DNA from: Chryseolinea soli
Lineage (GTDB): Bacteria > Bacteroidota > Bacteroidia > Cytophagales > Cyclobacteriaceae
Assembly: GCF_003589925.1 (NCBI RefSeq)
Contig: NZ_CP032382.1
Location: forward strand, 7,130,001-7,194,000
Length of the DNA: 64,000 nucleotides
Direction: 5' to 3'
Shown here: piece after piece, positions 51,671 to 60,558 of the stretch
Layout: the number at the start of each line of letters is the position of its first letter
Numbering within the stretch: the first letter of the stretch is position 1
The notes under the pieces: model-generated
Told to the model about the DNA's origin: nothing
Seen by the model: the letters and a program-made list of their open reading frames with translations, nothing else
Databases searched by the model: none
Program-made: the position numbers and the translations under genes

Positions 51671-53779
51671 CTAACTGACCACCGCGCCGGGCATCACCAC
51701 CTCGTTGGGTTGGAGCAAGCGCAATTTGCCGTCGCCGTCTTCGGCCATCAGGATCATGCCTTGCGATTCGATGCCCATCATTTTGCGCGGCGCCAGGTTG
51801 GCGATGAGGGTTACTTGTTTGCCCACCATTTCTTCGGGCGTGTAGTGCTTGGCGATCCCGCTCAGCACGGTACGCTTGTCCACCCCGGTGTCGACCGTGA
51901 GTTTTAGCAGCTTGTCGGACTTCGGCATTTTCTCGGCGGTCAGCACGCGGCCGACACGGATGTCGAGCTTGGCGAAGTCGTCGAAGGTGACCTCGTTCTT
52001 TAGCGGTGTCACGGCGTGTTTTGCGGGGTCCATGCTGGCCTTTTTGGCGTGCAGCTTTTCCAGTTGCCGCGCGATGACATCGTCCTCTATTTTTTCAAAC
52101 AGCAACGACGACACGCCCAATTCATGGCCTTCCGCCAACAGGGTGTCGGAGCCTGCATCGGTCCAGGTGCTGGTCTTCAGGTTCAGCATTTCGTTGATAC
52201 GCGCCGCACTGAAGGGCAGGAACGGCTCCGCCGCAATGGCGAGGTTCGCCACGATCTGCAGCGCGATGTGCAAAATGGTGCCTACACGTTCTAAGTTACC
52301 CTCAGCCTTCACCAGCTTCCAGGGTTCGGTGTCGGCCAGGTATTTGTTTCCCAAACGCGCCAGGTCCATCAGGGCGGCCGTGGCTTCGCGGAAACGGTAT
52401 TGCTCCAACGCCTCGGCTATGCGGCCAGGTTGCTCGCGCAACGCTGCGATCACCGCCTCGTCGATGGGTTGCAATGCACCTTTTATGGGTACTTGATTGT
52501 TGAAATTCTTTTGTGTCAGCACCAATGCGCGGTTCACAAAGTTCCCAAAAATGTTCACGAGCTCGCTGTTGTTGCGCGTCTGGAAATCCTTCCAGGTAAA
52601 TTCACTGTCCTTTGTTTCCGGCAAGTTCGTCAACAGGCTGTAGCGAAGCACATCCGGCTTGTCCGGAAAATCTTCCAGGTACTCGTGCATTTCGATGGAC
52701 CATCCGCGGCTGGTCGACATCTTGTCGCCTTCCAGGTTCATGAACTCGTTGGCCGGCACGTTGTCGGGCACGATAAACTCGCCGTGGGCATGCAACATGA
52801 TGGGGAAGATGATGCAGTGGAACACGATGTTGTCCTTGCCGATAAAGTGTACCAGCTTGGTTTCGTCGTCTTGCCAATATTTTTTCCAATCGTCGGCCTT
52901 TACGGTTCCGAATTTGCGTTGGGGTTGCGCGTAGACCAATTTGCCCGAGCTCATCTCCTCGAAGAATGCGCGGGTGGCCGAGATGTAGCCGATGGGAGCA
53001 TCAAACCAAACGTAGAGCACCTTTCCTTCAGCGTCCGGCAGGGGCACCTTGATCCCCCAATCCAGATCGCGCGTCATGGCGCGGGGTTGGAGGCCGGCGT
53101 CGATCCAGGACTTGCACTGGCCGTAGACGTTGGTCTTCCAATCGTCGGCGTGGCCTTTCAGGATCCACTCCTTTAGCCAGCCTTCGTATTGTTCGAGGGG
53201 AAGGTACCAGTGTTTGGTCTCGCGCAGCACCGGTGTGTTGCCCGTGATGGTAGACCGCGGGTTGATGAGGTCGCGCGGGCTGAGCGATGACCCGCACTTC
53301 TCGCACTGGTCGCCGTAGGCATTGGGGTTGCCGCATTTGGGGCACGTGCCAATGATGTAGCGGTCGGCGAGGAAGAGCTTGGCTTCATCGTCGTAGTATT
53401 GTTCGGACACCTCTTCGTTGAGCAGTCCTTTGTTGTACAGTGCGAGGAAGATCTCCTGCGACGTCTGGTGGTGCAGGGCTTCGCTGGTCCGGTGATAGAT
53501 ATCGAAGGCGATGCCGAGCTTTTGGAAGCAGTCGCGCATCTGGACGTGATATTTGTCGATGATGGCCCGGGGTGTGGTGTTCTCTTTTACGGCCTGGTTG
53601 GGAATGGCGGTGCCGTGCTCGTCGCTTCCGCAAACGAAAACGACGTCCGTTCCCAACGACCGGAGATAACGGACATAGACATCCGCCGGGATGTAGGCTC
53701 CGGCGAGGTGGCCGATGTGTTTGGGGCCGTTGGCATACGGTAAAGCCGCGGTAACGGTGGTGCGTTTAAATGCTTTCAT
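51671..53779 (-). CDS. metG: Methionine-tRNA ligase
   Basis: A 702-residue class I synthetase started at the ATG at 53779, so that the protein begins just before PYANGPKHIGHLAGAY. The HIGH signature is His21-Ile-Gly-His24. A zinc knuckle with two CxxC pairs (CPKCGNPNAYGDQCEKCG) follows near 145-165. The KMSKS motif reads KMSTS, as in many synthetases of this type. The C-terminal 100 residues form the EMAP-II-like tRNA-binding domain (DIRVGRVLTAEKMPKSDKLL). It is a complete enzyme. The start 11 codons upstream is less likely. Confidence 0.95.
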   Translation of the reverse strand: MKAFKRTTVTAALPYANGPKHIGHLAGAYIPADVYVRYLRSLGTDVVFVCGSDEHGTAIPNQAVKENTTPRAIIDKYHVQMRDCFQKLGIAFDIYHRTSEALHHQTSQEIFLALYNKGLLNEEVSEQYYDDEAKLFLADRYIIGTCPKCGNPNAYGDQCEKCGSSLSPRDLINPRSTITGNTPVLRETKHWYLPLEQYEGWLKEWILKGHADDWKTNVYGQCKSWIDAGLQPRAMTRDLDWGIKVPLPDAEGKVLYVWFDAPIGYISATRAFFEEMSSGKLVYAQPQRKFGTVKADDWKKYWQDDETKLVHFIGKDNIVFHCIIFPIMLHAHGEFIVPDNVPANEFMNLEGDKMSTSRGWSIEMHEYLEDFPDKPDVLRYSLLTNLPETKDSEFTWKDFQTRNNSELVNIFGNFVNRALVLTQKNFNNQVPIKGALQPIDEAVIAALREQPGRIAEALEQYRFREATAALMDLARLGNKYLADTEPWKLVKAEGNLERVGTILHIALQIVANLAIAAEPFLPFSAARINEMLNLKTSTWTDAGSDTLLAEGHELGVSSLLFEKIEDDVIARQLEKLHAKKASMDPAKHAVTPLKNEVTFDDFAKLDIRVGRVLTAEKMPKSDKLLKLTVDTGVDKRTVLSGIAKHYTPEEMVGKQVTLIANLAPRKMMGIESQGMILMAEDGDGKLRLLQPNEVVMPGAVVS

Positions 53780-53850
53780 AAAACTGAATATGCTGCTCCT
53801 GGCAGCCTGCAAAGATGATAAGAGAAATGGACCAAAAAAAATTCCGTTTG

Positions 53851-56034
53851 TCAGGCCATATGCGGGATGGCGCGATCCCAGGCCGAGGAAGGAACGGGCG
53901 GGAAGATGACATAAAACTCCGTGTACCCCTCCGGGGTAGTGAGCAACCCAACCTTGCCCCCGATCTTTTCGGTGGCCGTCTTGGTGATATACAGCCCGAT
54001 GCCGCCGGTCTCCGAACGCTCGGAGGCCCGTGAGAACATCTGGAACAATTTGCCCGGGCTGGATTCGCTGATGCCGATGCCGTTGTCGATCACCCGCGCC
54101 CGCACCGAGCCGTTCTCCCCTTTCCCGATGTGGATGTGGATGAACGACTGGATGCGCTCCGAATCATTATAGAACTTGATGGCGTTGTCGATGAGGTTCT
54201 CCAGCACGATCCGCACCAGTTCCTTGTCCGACTCGATCTGCAGGTCGGGATCGATGAAGGTGTTGATCTGCAACTCCTGGGGCAAGCCCTTTTTCTTTTC
54301 CAGCATCAGCACGTCGTTCACGATGACATTGAAGTCGATCTTCTCGGTGGTGATCTTGGAGTTGTTGATCTGGTTGATGATGACCAGGCGTGTGAGGATA
54401 GAGTTGAGGCGCTCGGCGGTGGCGTCGAGCTTCTTCAGGTAGTCGAGCGCCACGGGATCTTTCACGTCCATCAGGGCCACGTTGCACATGCCCTTGAGGC
54501 TCGCCAGCGGGCCGCGGATGTCGTGCGAGGTCTTGTAGATGAAGTTGTCCAGCTCGTCGTTTACTTGCTTCAGCGACTGGTTTACGCGGGCCAGGTCGAG
54601 CGTCTTCTTGTCGACCTCGTTGTCCAGTTGCCGGTTCTTGATCTCGAGCTCGGCATTTTGTTTTTGGATGACCTCTTTGGCTTCCGACAATTTAGCGTTT
54701 ACACGCTTAATATTCCGGTTACCAAATTGGAGCACGAGGATGAGCAACCCCGCCAGCACGGCAATGACTACCACGGCCGCATTGAGGTCCCGTTGCTGTT
54801 TGATGGCCTCCTCTTTGGAAGCGATGGTGGCAATGTTCTCGCGCTCGGCAAAATTGGTTTGGATCTTGGCGATACTTTTCACCAGCTCTTCGCTGACAAG
54901 GCTGTCTTTGAGGTGGATGTAGCGCGTCTGATATTTTGAGGCCTGCTCAAAGTTTTCGGTTTTGGTGTAGAGGTGCGAGAACTGCAGGTAGATGTTCATC
55001 AGCAGTTCATTGTATCCTAATTCGGTGATGATGCCTTCCGCCTCTGTCAGCAACTTTTCGGCGGTGGCGTTATCGTTCAGGTCGGCGGCGATCTCCGCCA
55101 TCACGGTCAGGTTTTCGCCCTGGTACAACTTGTCGCCCACGCGCCGGGCAATGGCCAGGGAGATGTTGAGGTGCTTGTCGGCTTCGGGCAGGTTTCGAAG
55201 CCAGAAGTAGGAAATGCCCAGACCGTATTCACCCGAGATGCGAATGATGTCGGAGCATTTGCCATCGCAGGTGACGAACGCTTGCTCCACGCTTTCGCGG
55301 GCTTCGATGTAGCGGTGCAACTTCCCGTAGCACAGACCCATGTTGATGTAGAGGGCGTCCAGGTCATAGGTGATCCCATTCTCTTTTTTCAACGCCAGAC
55401 ACTCCTCGTAGTACTTCAGTGCCGCCTCGTAGTTCCTCAATTTGAAATACACCAGGCCGATGTTGTTTAGTGTGATGCTGATCTCGGCCTTGTTGCCTTC
55501 TTCTTGTCGCACGACGAGCGATTGGAAGTGATACTCTAAAGCTTTGTCGTAGTCTGCTTGAAAGGTATGTACTATCGCCAGGGCGTTCAGTATTTTTTTG
55601 TAGTCCTCGCGGAGGTTGTTGCGGCGGGCGATGGGGAGCACTTCGGTGAGGATGTCGATCGACTCCTGCAGTCTGTCGAGTCTTCTTAGCATCTGGCCCT
55701 TCATGCGGGCCATGCGCACCAGGCGCGTGCTGTCGCCCAACTTGGTAGCCATTTGATACGCTTCGTCGGCATATCGCAAACACATCTGGTTGTCGATGTC
55801 GAAGAGTTCATCGGCGAGCTGTGCCTTTATCTTCAGTATCCGCTGTTCGTCGGGAGCGGTTTGCAGCTCGCTTAGAAGAGAATCTACCACTCGTCTATCT
55901 TGGGCCTGCGCGACAAATATGAAAGCACTTCCAAAGAATATTATGAGCGTGAGTTTTACTTCATTGAAAAAGTTATAATACACGAGTGCTGTCCAAAATT
56001 TTATTGCGTGAAATAGATCTTTTCTGTATGCCAA
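53851..56034 (-). CDS. TPR-sensor histidine kinase
   Basis: A 727-residue protein. A leader (about 26-45) with the hydrophobic Leu-Thr-Leu-Ile-Ile-Phe-Phe-Gly segment ends at Ala-Gln-Ala-Gln and is likely a signal peptide. Residues 50-380 form about seven tetratricopeptide repeats, facing the periplasm. A single membrane span lies at about 420-440 (VVIAVLAGLLILVLQF). A coiled coil leads to the HisKA helix, with His504 in KTSHDIRGPL, then the ATPase domain with its N-box LENLIDNAIKFY and DNGIGI. All catalytic residues are present. No response-regulator gene is adjacent. It is divergent to the three peptide genes beginning 63 bp away. Confidence 0.9.
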   Translation of the reverse strand: MAYRKDLFHAIKFWTALVYYNFFNEVKLTLIIFFGSAFIFVAQAQDRRVVDSLLSELQTAPDEQRILKIKAQLADELFDIDNQMCLRYADEAYQMATKLGDSTRLVRMARMKGQMLRRLDRLQESIDILTEVLPIARRNNLREDYKKILNALAIVHTFQADYDKALEYHFQSLVVRQEEGNKAEISITLNNIGLVYFKLRNYEAALKYYEECLALKKENGITYDLDALYINMGLCYGKLHRYIEARESVEQAFVTCDGKCSDIIRISGEYGLGISYFWLRNLPEADKHLNISLAIARRVGDKLYQGENLTVMAEIAADLNDNATAEKLLTEAEGIITELGYNELLMNIYLQFSHLYTKTENFEQASKYQTRYIHLKDSLVSEELVKSIAKIQTNFAERENIATIASKEEAIKQQRDLNAAVVVIAVLAGLLILVLQFGNRNIKRVNAKLSEAKEVIQKQNAELEIKNRQLDNEVDKKTLDLARVNQSLKQVNDELDNFIYKTSHDIRGPLASLKGMCNVALMDVKDPVALDYLKKLDATAERLNSILTRLVIINQINNSKITTEKIDFNVIVNDVLMLEKKKGLPQELQINTFIDPDLQIESDKELVRIVLENLIDNAIKFYNDSERIQSFIHIHIGKGENGSVRARVIDNGIGISESSPGKLFQMFSRASERSETGGIGLYITKTATEKIGGKVGLLTTPEGYTEFYVIFPPVPSSAWDRAIPHMA

Positions 56035-56097
56035 CTTTGAGTCATCAATTTAGCGCTAAAAACTTATTTAGAAAAAAAAACTTTAACACCCCTAGCC

Positions 56098-56229
56098 ATG
56101 AAAAAGCTCATATACATCATAATGCTTTGCATCGTTTCTGCAGGACTGTTCACAGCATGTGCCAAAGAGGAGGTCAAACCCACCAAAGACATCACCGTGG
56201 GAGGTGGCCTGTTCTCTGACCCGAAGTGA
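56098..56229 (+). CDS. Small lipoprotein-like peptide 1 (43 residues)
   Basis: An ATG at 56098 opens a 43-codon frame. Met-Lys-Lys, an 18-residue hydrophobic segment and Leu-Phe-Thr-Ala-Cys make a full lipoprotein signal. The mature part is only about 23 residues: Ala-Lys-Glu-Glu-Val-Lys-Pro-Thr-Lys-Asp, then Gly-Gly-Gly-Leu-Phe-Ser-Asp-Pro-Lys. The frame is too short for usual gene finders. It is the first of three such genes in a row, all ending in a Gly-Gly-Leu-x-Ser-acidic tail. It is divergent to the TPR kinase. Confidence 0.75.
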   Translation: MKKLIYIIMLCIVSAGLFTACAKEEVKPTKDITVGGGLFSDPK

Positions 56230-56348
56230 TATAGGAGCCGGCTGGATCGTTATTCGTTCGGCATGATTGTCAACAAGTTGGTTGACAAAACCAAAAATTT
56301 TAACCAATCCTTTAACAACATTTATCTAACCATTAAAAACTTAAAACC

Positions 56349-56477
56349 ATGAAAAAGATTATCTACACCCTGCTTTTCGCCTTCGTTACTTCTATGGCCA
56401 TCACCTCTTGCACAGAAGAAGAAGTGAAGCCCAAACAAGAATCTGGCGGACTTCCTTCCGATCCCAAACAAGCATAA
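56349..56477 (+). CDS. Small lipoprotein-like peptide 2 (42 residues)
   Basis: An ATG at 56349 opens a 42-codon frame. Met-Lys-Lys-Ile-Ile-Tyr-Thr-Leu-Leu, a hydrophobic core and Ala-Ile-Thr-Ser-Cys form a lipobox signal. The mature part is Thr-Glu-Glu-Glu-Val-Lys-Pro-Lys-Gln-Glu, then Ser-Gly-Gly-Leu-Pro-Ser-Asp-Pro-Lys-Gln-Ala. It aligns with peptide 1 along its whole length, so the two are paralogues. Gap to peptide 1 is 119 bp, to peptide 3 50 bp. Confidence 0.78.
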   Translation: MKKIIYTLLFAFVTSMAITSCTEEEVKPKQESGGLPSDPKQA

Positions 56478-56527
56478 TAGCCCTTTCGAATCCTATAGCA
56501 CAGAAGAACCCTTAACCACTAAAAATC

Positions 56528-56695
56528 ATGAAATCAAAAGTTATAATCCTGATCGCTGGAGCCGCTGTTGTAACACTCTCTTTTACGTTTGTTACTACCA
56601 ACCGCACCGCTAAAGCCGTATCAACCACGAACAATTCGACCAAAGTGTCTCACAATGAGCCTACTGGCGGGTTGGTTTCGGAAGACAAATTCTAG
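56528..56695 (+). CDS. Small secreted or membrane-anchored peptide 3 (55 residues)
   Basis: An ATG at 56528 opens a 55-codon frame. Met-Lys-Ser-Lys, then an 18-residue hydrophobic segment (Val-Ile-Ile-Leu-Ile-Ala-Gly-Ala-Ala-Val), followed by a Ser/Thr/Asn-rich stretch and the tail Glu-Pro-Thr-Gly-Gly-Leu-Val-Ser-Glu-Asp-Lys-Phe. There is no lipobox cysteine; cleavage is possible after Ala-Lys-Ala. The tail matches that of peptides 1 and 2 (Gly-Gly-Leu-x-Ser-acidic). A strong terminator follows 14 bp later. Confidence 0.75.
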   Translation: MKSKVIILIAGAAVVTLSFTFVTTNRTAKAVSTTNNSTKVSHNEPTGGLVSEDKF

Positions 56696-56708
56696 TCTCC
56701 GAAAAGTG

Positions 56709-56748
56709 ACAGGCACCTTCGCTCCCACGGTGGGGGTGCCTGTTGTTT
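56709..56748 (+). terminator. Rho-independent terminator after the three peptide genes
   Basis: ACAGGCACC (56709-56717) pairs with GGTGCCTGT (56735-56743), followed by TGTTTT. It ends the peptide cluster 14 bp after the third stop codon and supports the three as a deliberate transcription unit. Confidence 0.85.
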
Positions 56749-56767
56749 TATAACCCGGGCCCTAAAC

Positions 56768-56831
56768 GACACCTCCACGAAGCGTTCAGCATAGCTGAAC
56801 TCTCGCGACGGAAATAGCCCTGCGAGGTGTC
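56768..56831. ncRNA. Structured intergenic element (possible RNA or repeat)
   Basis: An outer stem, GACACCTC (56768-56775) with GAGGTGTC (56824-56831), encloses an inner hairpin, GTTCAGC-ATA-GCTGAAC (56784-56800), and 23 unpaired bases. The two perfect stems in 64 bases are more than expected by chance. The minus strand can be read as a 60-codon frame, but that is a by-product. It may be an RNA element, a REP-type repeat or a remnant of one. Confidence 0.4.
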
Positions 56832-57021
56832 CCTTTACCCAGGGATATTTTTCAAATCCCTGTTTTAAGGCCAAAAACGAAATGAAAGGTCAAAACGAAA
56901 ACCTTCATTTCCTTGGTAACCCCGGGATTTAGTTCAAGTTGGTCGTTAACCTTATCTGAGTAGCAATGGGACTGTTTCACCCGAAACCCCCACCCCACTC
57001 ACCCCCCCAGCACCCCTGGGG

Positions 57022-57068
57022 TTGTCTTTTAACCGGTTAATGGTGGGTTGGACCCGTTAAAACGACAA
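57022..57068. terminator. Imperfect hairpin between the peptide cluster and bioB
   Basis: TTGTCTTTTAACCGG (57022-57036) pairs with CCGTTAAAACGACAA (57054-57068) with one unpaired base on each side. It lies between converging units and may stop bioB read-through. The rest of 56832-57174 shows no gene. Confidence 0.4.
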
Positions 57069-57174
57069 AAGATTTTCCCTGCCACTGATCTTTCAATGGC
57101 TTAGCAGTGTAATGCGTTTCACATAAAGTAATACTTTAAGGTCGTATTTTGATAAAATCCCTGAAAACCTTACA

Positions 57175-58161
57175 TCACAAAATGTTTAATCTTTCGGCTT
57201 CTTTCTTAAACGCCTGGCGGGGTTTGAGCTGTAATTGTTGGAACATTTCCTGGTCTTTTATATAGCCGGGATTGGGGGTGGTCAACAGTTTATCGCCGGC
57301 AAAAATGCTGTTGGCGCCGGCCAGAAAGCAGAGGGCCTGCTCTTCGAGATTCATACGGACCCGGCCAGCGGACAGACGCACCATGGCCTTGGGCATAATG
57401 ATGCGGGCTGTGGCGATCATCCGCAGCATTTCCCACACCGATACTTTGGGTTGATCTTCTAACGGGGTGCCTTCCACGGGCACCAATGCGTTTACCGGCA
57501 CCGACTCAGGATGCTCGGGCAGCGTGGCCAGCACGTGCAACATGCCGATGCGGTCCTCTTCCAACTCACCCATGCCGATGATGCCGCCGGAACAGACCGA
57601 GATCTTGGCCTTCCTCACGCTTTCCAGCGTGTCGAGGCGGTCGTCGTAGGTGCGGGTGGTAATGATATCGCTGTAGAACTCTTCGCTGGTGTCGAGGTTG
57701 TGGTTGTAGGCATACAGACCGGCGTCTTTGAGCTTTTGGGCTTGTTCGGGACTGAGCATGCCCAGGGTGCAGCACACTTCCATGCCCATCGTGCTCACGC
57801 CTTTCACCATTTCAAGCACTCTGTCGAAGTCGCGGTTGTCGCGTACCTCGCGCCAGGCGGCGCCCATGCAGAACCGGGTGCTACCCGCTTCTTTAGCCTC
57901 CACGGCCTTTTGGAGCACTTCGCTCACCTCCATCAATTTCTCCACTTTCACTTGGGTGTGGTAGCGTGCCGCCTGCGGACAATAAGCACAGTCTTCGGGG
58001 CAGCCGCCGGTTTTCACCGAAAGCAAGGTGCAGACCTGCACTTCGCCCGCATCGTGATATTGGCGGTGCACAGTGGCTGCTTCATAAATAAGACTCAGTA
58101 CAGGTTTGTTGTAAATATCGGCGATCTCTTCCCGCGTCCAGTTATTGCGAATCGTTGTCAT
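57175..58161 (-). CDS. bioB: Biotin synthase
   Basis: A 328-residue radical SAM enzyme that inserts sulfur into dethiobiotin. The CxxxCxxC motif for the SAM-binding cluster is Cys54-x3-Cys58-x2-Cys61 ([13 protein letters not shown]). YNHNLDTS near 153-160 and LSAGRVRM near 264-271, with the arginine that binds the second cluster, are both intact. It is encoded 47 bp downstream of sppA on the same strand and may be read from that transcript. No other biotin gene is in the window. Confidence 0.96.
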   Translation of the reverse strand: MTTIRNNWTREEIADIYNKPVLSLIYEAATVHRQYHDAGEVQVCTLLSVKTGGCPEDCAYCPQAARYHTQVKVEKLMEVSEVLQKAVEAKEAGSTRFCMGAAWREVRDNRDFDRVLEMVKGVSTMGMEVCCTLGMLSPEQAQKLKDAGLYAYNHNLDTSEEFYSDIITTRTYDDRLDTLESVRKAKISVCSGGIIGMGELEEDRIGMLHVLATLPEHPESVPVNALVPVEGTPLEDQPKVSVWEMLRMIATARIIMPKAMVRLSAGRVRMNLEEQALCFLAGANSIFAGDKLLTTPNPGYIKDQEMFQQLQLKPRQAFKKEAERLNIL

Positions 58162-58208
58162 GTTTTATCGAGGTCTGTTCTGGTTAATGATTTGTTGATG
58201 TTCTGCTT

Positions 58209-59978
58209 TTATTGAATTCTCATTTCAAAGGGCATGCGCGCTTGCGTGCCCTGGTATGACTTGATGTGAAGCCATTGCTGGTACAAATAGTATTGCGCAC
58301 CCAACTGTTCTTTGAGGGCACCGGTCTCGGCGTCGTCCTCATACTGGGCGATCATTTGTTCCAGGAAAGAGGGTTTGTATTGGGGGTAGAAGCGCACCTT
58401 GTAGTCGTCGGAGACGTGGGCAGCAGCAGCGGCGATCTTCACGGCGTCTTGAAAGTTTCCGATGATATCGACCAGGCCGCGTTCCTTTGCCTGCGTGCCG
58501 GTCCATACGCGGCCGGAGGCTACCTTCTTGATGTTTTCCACCGACATCTTTCTTCCCTCGGCGGCCTTGGTCGTGAAGGTCTCATACACTTCTTCCGTGC
58601 GCTTTTGCCAGATGCTTTTCTCCGTTTCCGTCAGCGGGCGGTCGATGGTGATCAGTTGCCCGATTTCACCGGTCTTGAGTTCTTCGGAGGTGATGCCGAG
58701 CTTGTTGTTGAGCAGTCCACTGGCGTCATACAACACGCTGAATACACCTATGGATCCCGTTATCGTATGGGGTTGCGCGACGATGGTGTCGCATCCCATG
58801 GCCATGTAGTAGCCTCCCGAAGCGGCATAGTCGGACATGGAAGCGATGACGGGTTTCACCTTGGTGGTGAGTGTGATCTCGCGCCACATGGCATCGGACG
58901 CCAGCGAGCTGCCGCCGGGGGAGTTGATCCGCAGCACCACGGCTTTGATCTTGTCGTTCTCGCGGGCTTTGCGCATCTCCTCGTTGAACGACTCGGAGCC
59001 GATCATATCTTGTCCGGGGTTTGCCTTGCCGGGAAGGATCGTACCCTCAGCGACGATGACGGCGATCTCGTTCTTGGATTCGCTATAGGTGGAGAACGTC
59101 TTTTTGTATTTGCTGTATTTGATAAAGGAGATCTTGTCTTTGCTGCCCAGTCCGAGGCGCTGCCGGATGGTGTGTTGCACCTGGTCGTCGTAGGCCAGCG
59201 AATCGATGAGCTTGTATTCTACGGCTTGTTGTGCATTGCGCACCAACATTTTATCGGAGATCTCCTTCAGGTTGGCTTTGGGAATGCTGCGCGATTCGGA
59301 CACGCGGGTGACCACTTGGTCGTAGATGGAGTTGATCATCTCGGTGAGCTGCAAACGATTGGCGTCACTCATTTTTTCCAGGATGAAAGGCTCCACGGCA
59401 CTTTTGAATTCGCCGACGCGGAATACTTCGGGCTTCACCTCCAGCTTGTCGAAGAGCCGTTTGAAAAACGTGATGTCCACGGCGAGGCCGTTGAACTCTA
59501 CGTCGCCTTCGGGATGGAGATAGATCTTGTCAGCGGCAGAGGCCAGGTAGTAGGCCGACTCGGACAGTCCTTCGCTAAACACGATCACCCATTTTCCACC
59601 TTTTCTGAAATCCAGCAAGGCCTCACGAATTTCTTCGATCTCGGTATAGCCGGCCATGGGTTGGGTGATGGTGATGTAGATGCCTTTGATCTTCTCGTCG
59701 TCTTTAGCGTGTTCGATGGCCTGCCGGAGTTGGGCCAGTCCCATCGGACGCGGCGCGGATCCGCCCAGGAACGGGATTCCTGAAAACGGTTCTTCTTTTT
59801 CTGTTTCCACGATGGGAGCATCCATGTCCAGCTTCAATACGGAGTTGTCGCCAAATTCCAACGGCGTTTCGTCGACAGACGATAGCGCGGATATAAAAAC
59901 GATCAGCAGCACAACAAAAAGTATCATCGCCACAAGGGCTCCCAGACACGACGATACAAAGCTCTTAAAGAAAGTCAT
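58209..59978 (-). CDS. sppA: Signal peptide peptidase SppA (67-kDa type)
   Basis: A 589-residue inner-membrane protease of the two-domain type. A membrane span lies at about residues 12-35. The N-terminal domain (about 90-290) supplies the catalytic lysine, and the C-terminal domain (about 300-560) the serine, in the MSDYAASGGYYMAMG segment after INSPGGSSLASDAMW. It degrades leftover signal peptides and membrane fragments. TACTTTTG (minus strand, 59998-60005) is a good -7 element 20 bp before the start. bioB follows 47 bp downstream. Confidence 0.95.
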   Translation of the reverse strand: MTFFKSFVSSCLGALVAMILFVVLLIVFISALSSVDETPLEFGDNSVLKLDMDAPIVETEKEEPFSGIPFLGGSAPRPMGLAQLRQAIEHAKDDEKIKGIYITITQPMAGYTEIEEIREALLDFRKGGKWVIVFSEGLSESAYYLASAADKIYLHPEGDVEFNGLAVDITFFKRLFDKLEVKPEVFRVGEFKSAVEPFILEKMSDANRLQLTEMINSIYDQVVTRVSESRSIPKANLKEISDKMLVRNAQQAVEYKLIDSLAYDDQVQHTIRQRLGLGSKDKISFIKYSKYKKTFSTYSESKNEIAVIVAEGTILPGKANPGQDMIGSESFNEEMRKARENDKIKAVVLRINSPGGSSLASDAMWREITLTTKVKPVIASMSDYAASGGYYMAMGCDTIVAQPHTITGSIGVFSVLYDASGLLNNKLGITSEELKTGEIGQLITIDRPLTETEKSIWQKRTEEVYETFTTKAAEGRKMSVENIKKVASGRVWTGTQAKERGLVDIIGNFQDAVKIAAAAAHVSDDYKVRFYPQYKPSFLEQMIAQYEDDAETGALKEQLGAQYYLYQQWLHIKSYQGTQARMPFEMRIQ

Positions 59979-59997
59979 ACGGAACGATTTAAGTTTT

Positions 59998-60005
59998 CAA
60001 AAGTA
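59998..60005 (-). promoter_or_regulatory. -7 promoter element for sppA
   Basis: TACTTTTG on the minus strand matches the Bacteroidota -7 consensus TAnnTTTG, 20 bp upstream of the sppA ATG. The -33 box is not clear. Confidence 0.45.
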
Positions 60006-60031
60006 CATAATACTGCTTCGAATAAAAAAGT

Positions 60032-60532
60032 ATGTTTACAAGCATGAACAATGCTGTTTTCCTTTTGTTGGGCACCAACCTGGGCAACCTGGGTGACAAC
60101 CTGGCGGCCGCGATTCACCACATCGGGGAGCGTGTGGGAAAGATCGTGCGCGTGTCGTCGCACTATCGCACCGCGGCCTGGGGGAAGACCGATCAGCCGG
60201 AGTTCTGCAACCAGGTGATCGAAGTGGAAACGTTTTCCAGCCCGGAAGAAGTATTGACCCAGGTGTTGGCCATCGAGACGTTGCTGGGCCGCGAGCGCAA
60301 GGAGAAATGGGGTGAGCGGCTGATCGATATTGACATCTTATACTATGGCGATCGTGCCGTCCATTCTCCGGGACTGATCATCCCCCATCCGCAGCTGCAG
60401 AATCGCCGGTTCACGCTCGTTCCGCTTTGCGAAATTGCGCCGGATTTTGTTCACCCTGTGTTGCATAAAACAAACAGCGAACTGTTGGAACAATGTCCGG
60501 ATCAGCTCGCTGTTCATAAAGTTGAAGAATGA
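60032..60532 (+). CDS. folK: 2-amino-4-hydroxy-6-hydroxymethyldihydropteridine diphosphokinase
   Basis: A 166-residue folate-synthesis enzyme that pyrophosphorylates the pterin from ATP. The opening FLLLGTNLGNLGDNLAAA, WGERLIDIDILYYGDR near 96-112 (with the Asp-x-Asp that holds magnesium) and IPHPQLQNRRFTLVPLCEI near 117-135 are all typical. The start may instead be the ATG four codons later (60044). It is divergent to sppA, sharing a 53-bp promoter region, and converges with fabD. Confidence 0.95.
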   Translation: MFTSMNNAVFLLLGTNLGNLGDNLAAAIHHIGERVGKIVRVSSHYRTAAWGKTDQPEFCNQVIEVETFSSPEEVLTQVLAIETLLGRERKEKWGERLIDIDILYYGDRAVHSPGLIIPHPQLQNRRFTLVPLCEIAPDFVHPVLHKTNSELLEQCPDQLAVHKVEE

Positions 60533-60558
60533 TAGATTTTAAATTGTTCTGACTTCGC

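Noticed and set aside
56692..56874. 60-codon minus-strand frame across the structured element
   Set aside because: Composition follows the inverted repeats; it overlaps the peptide-cluster terminator.
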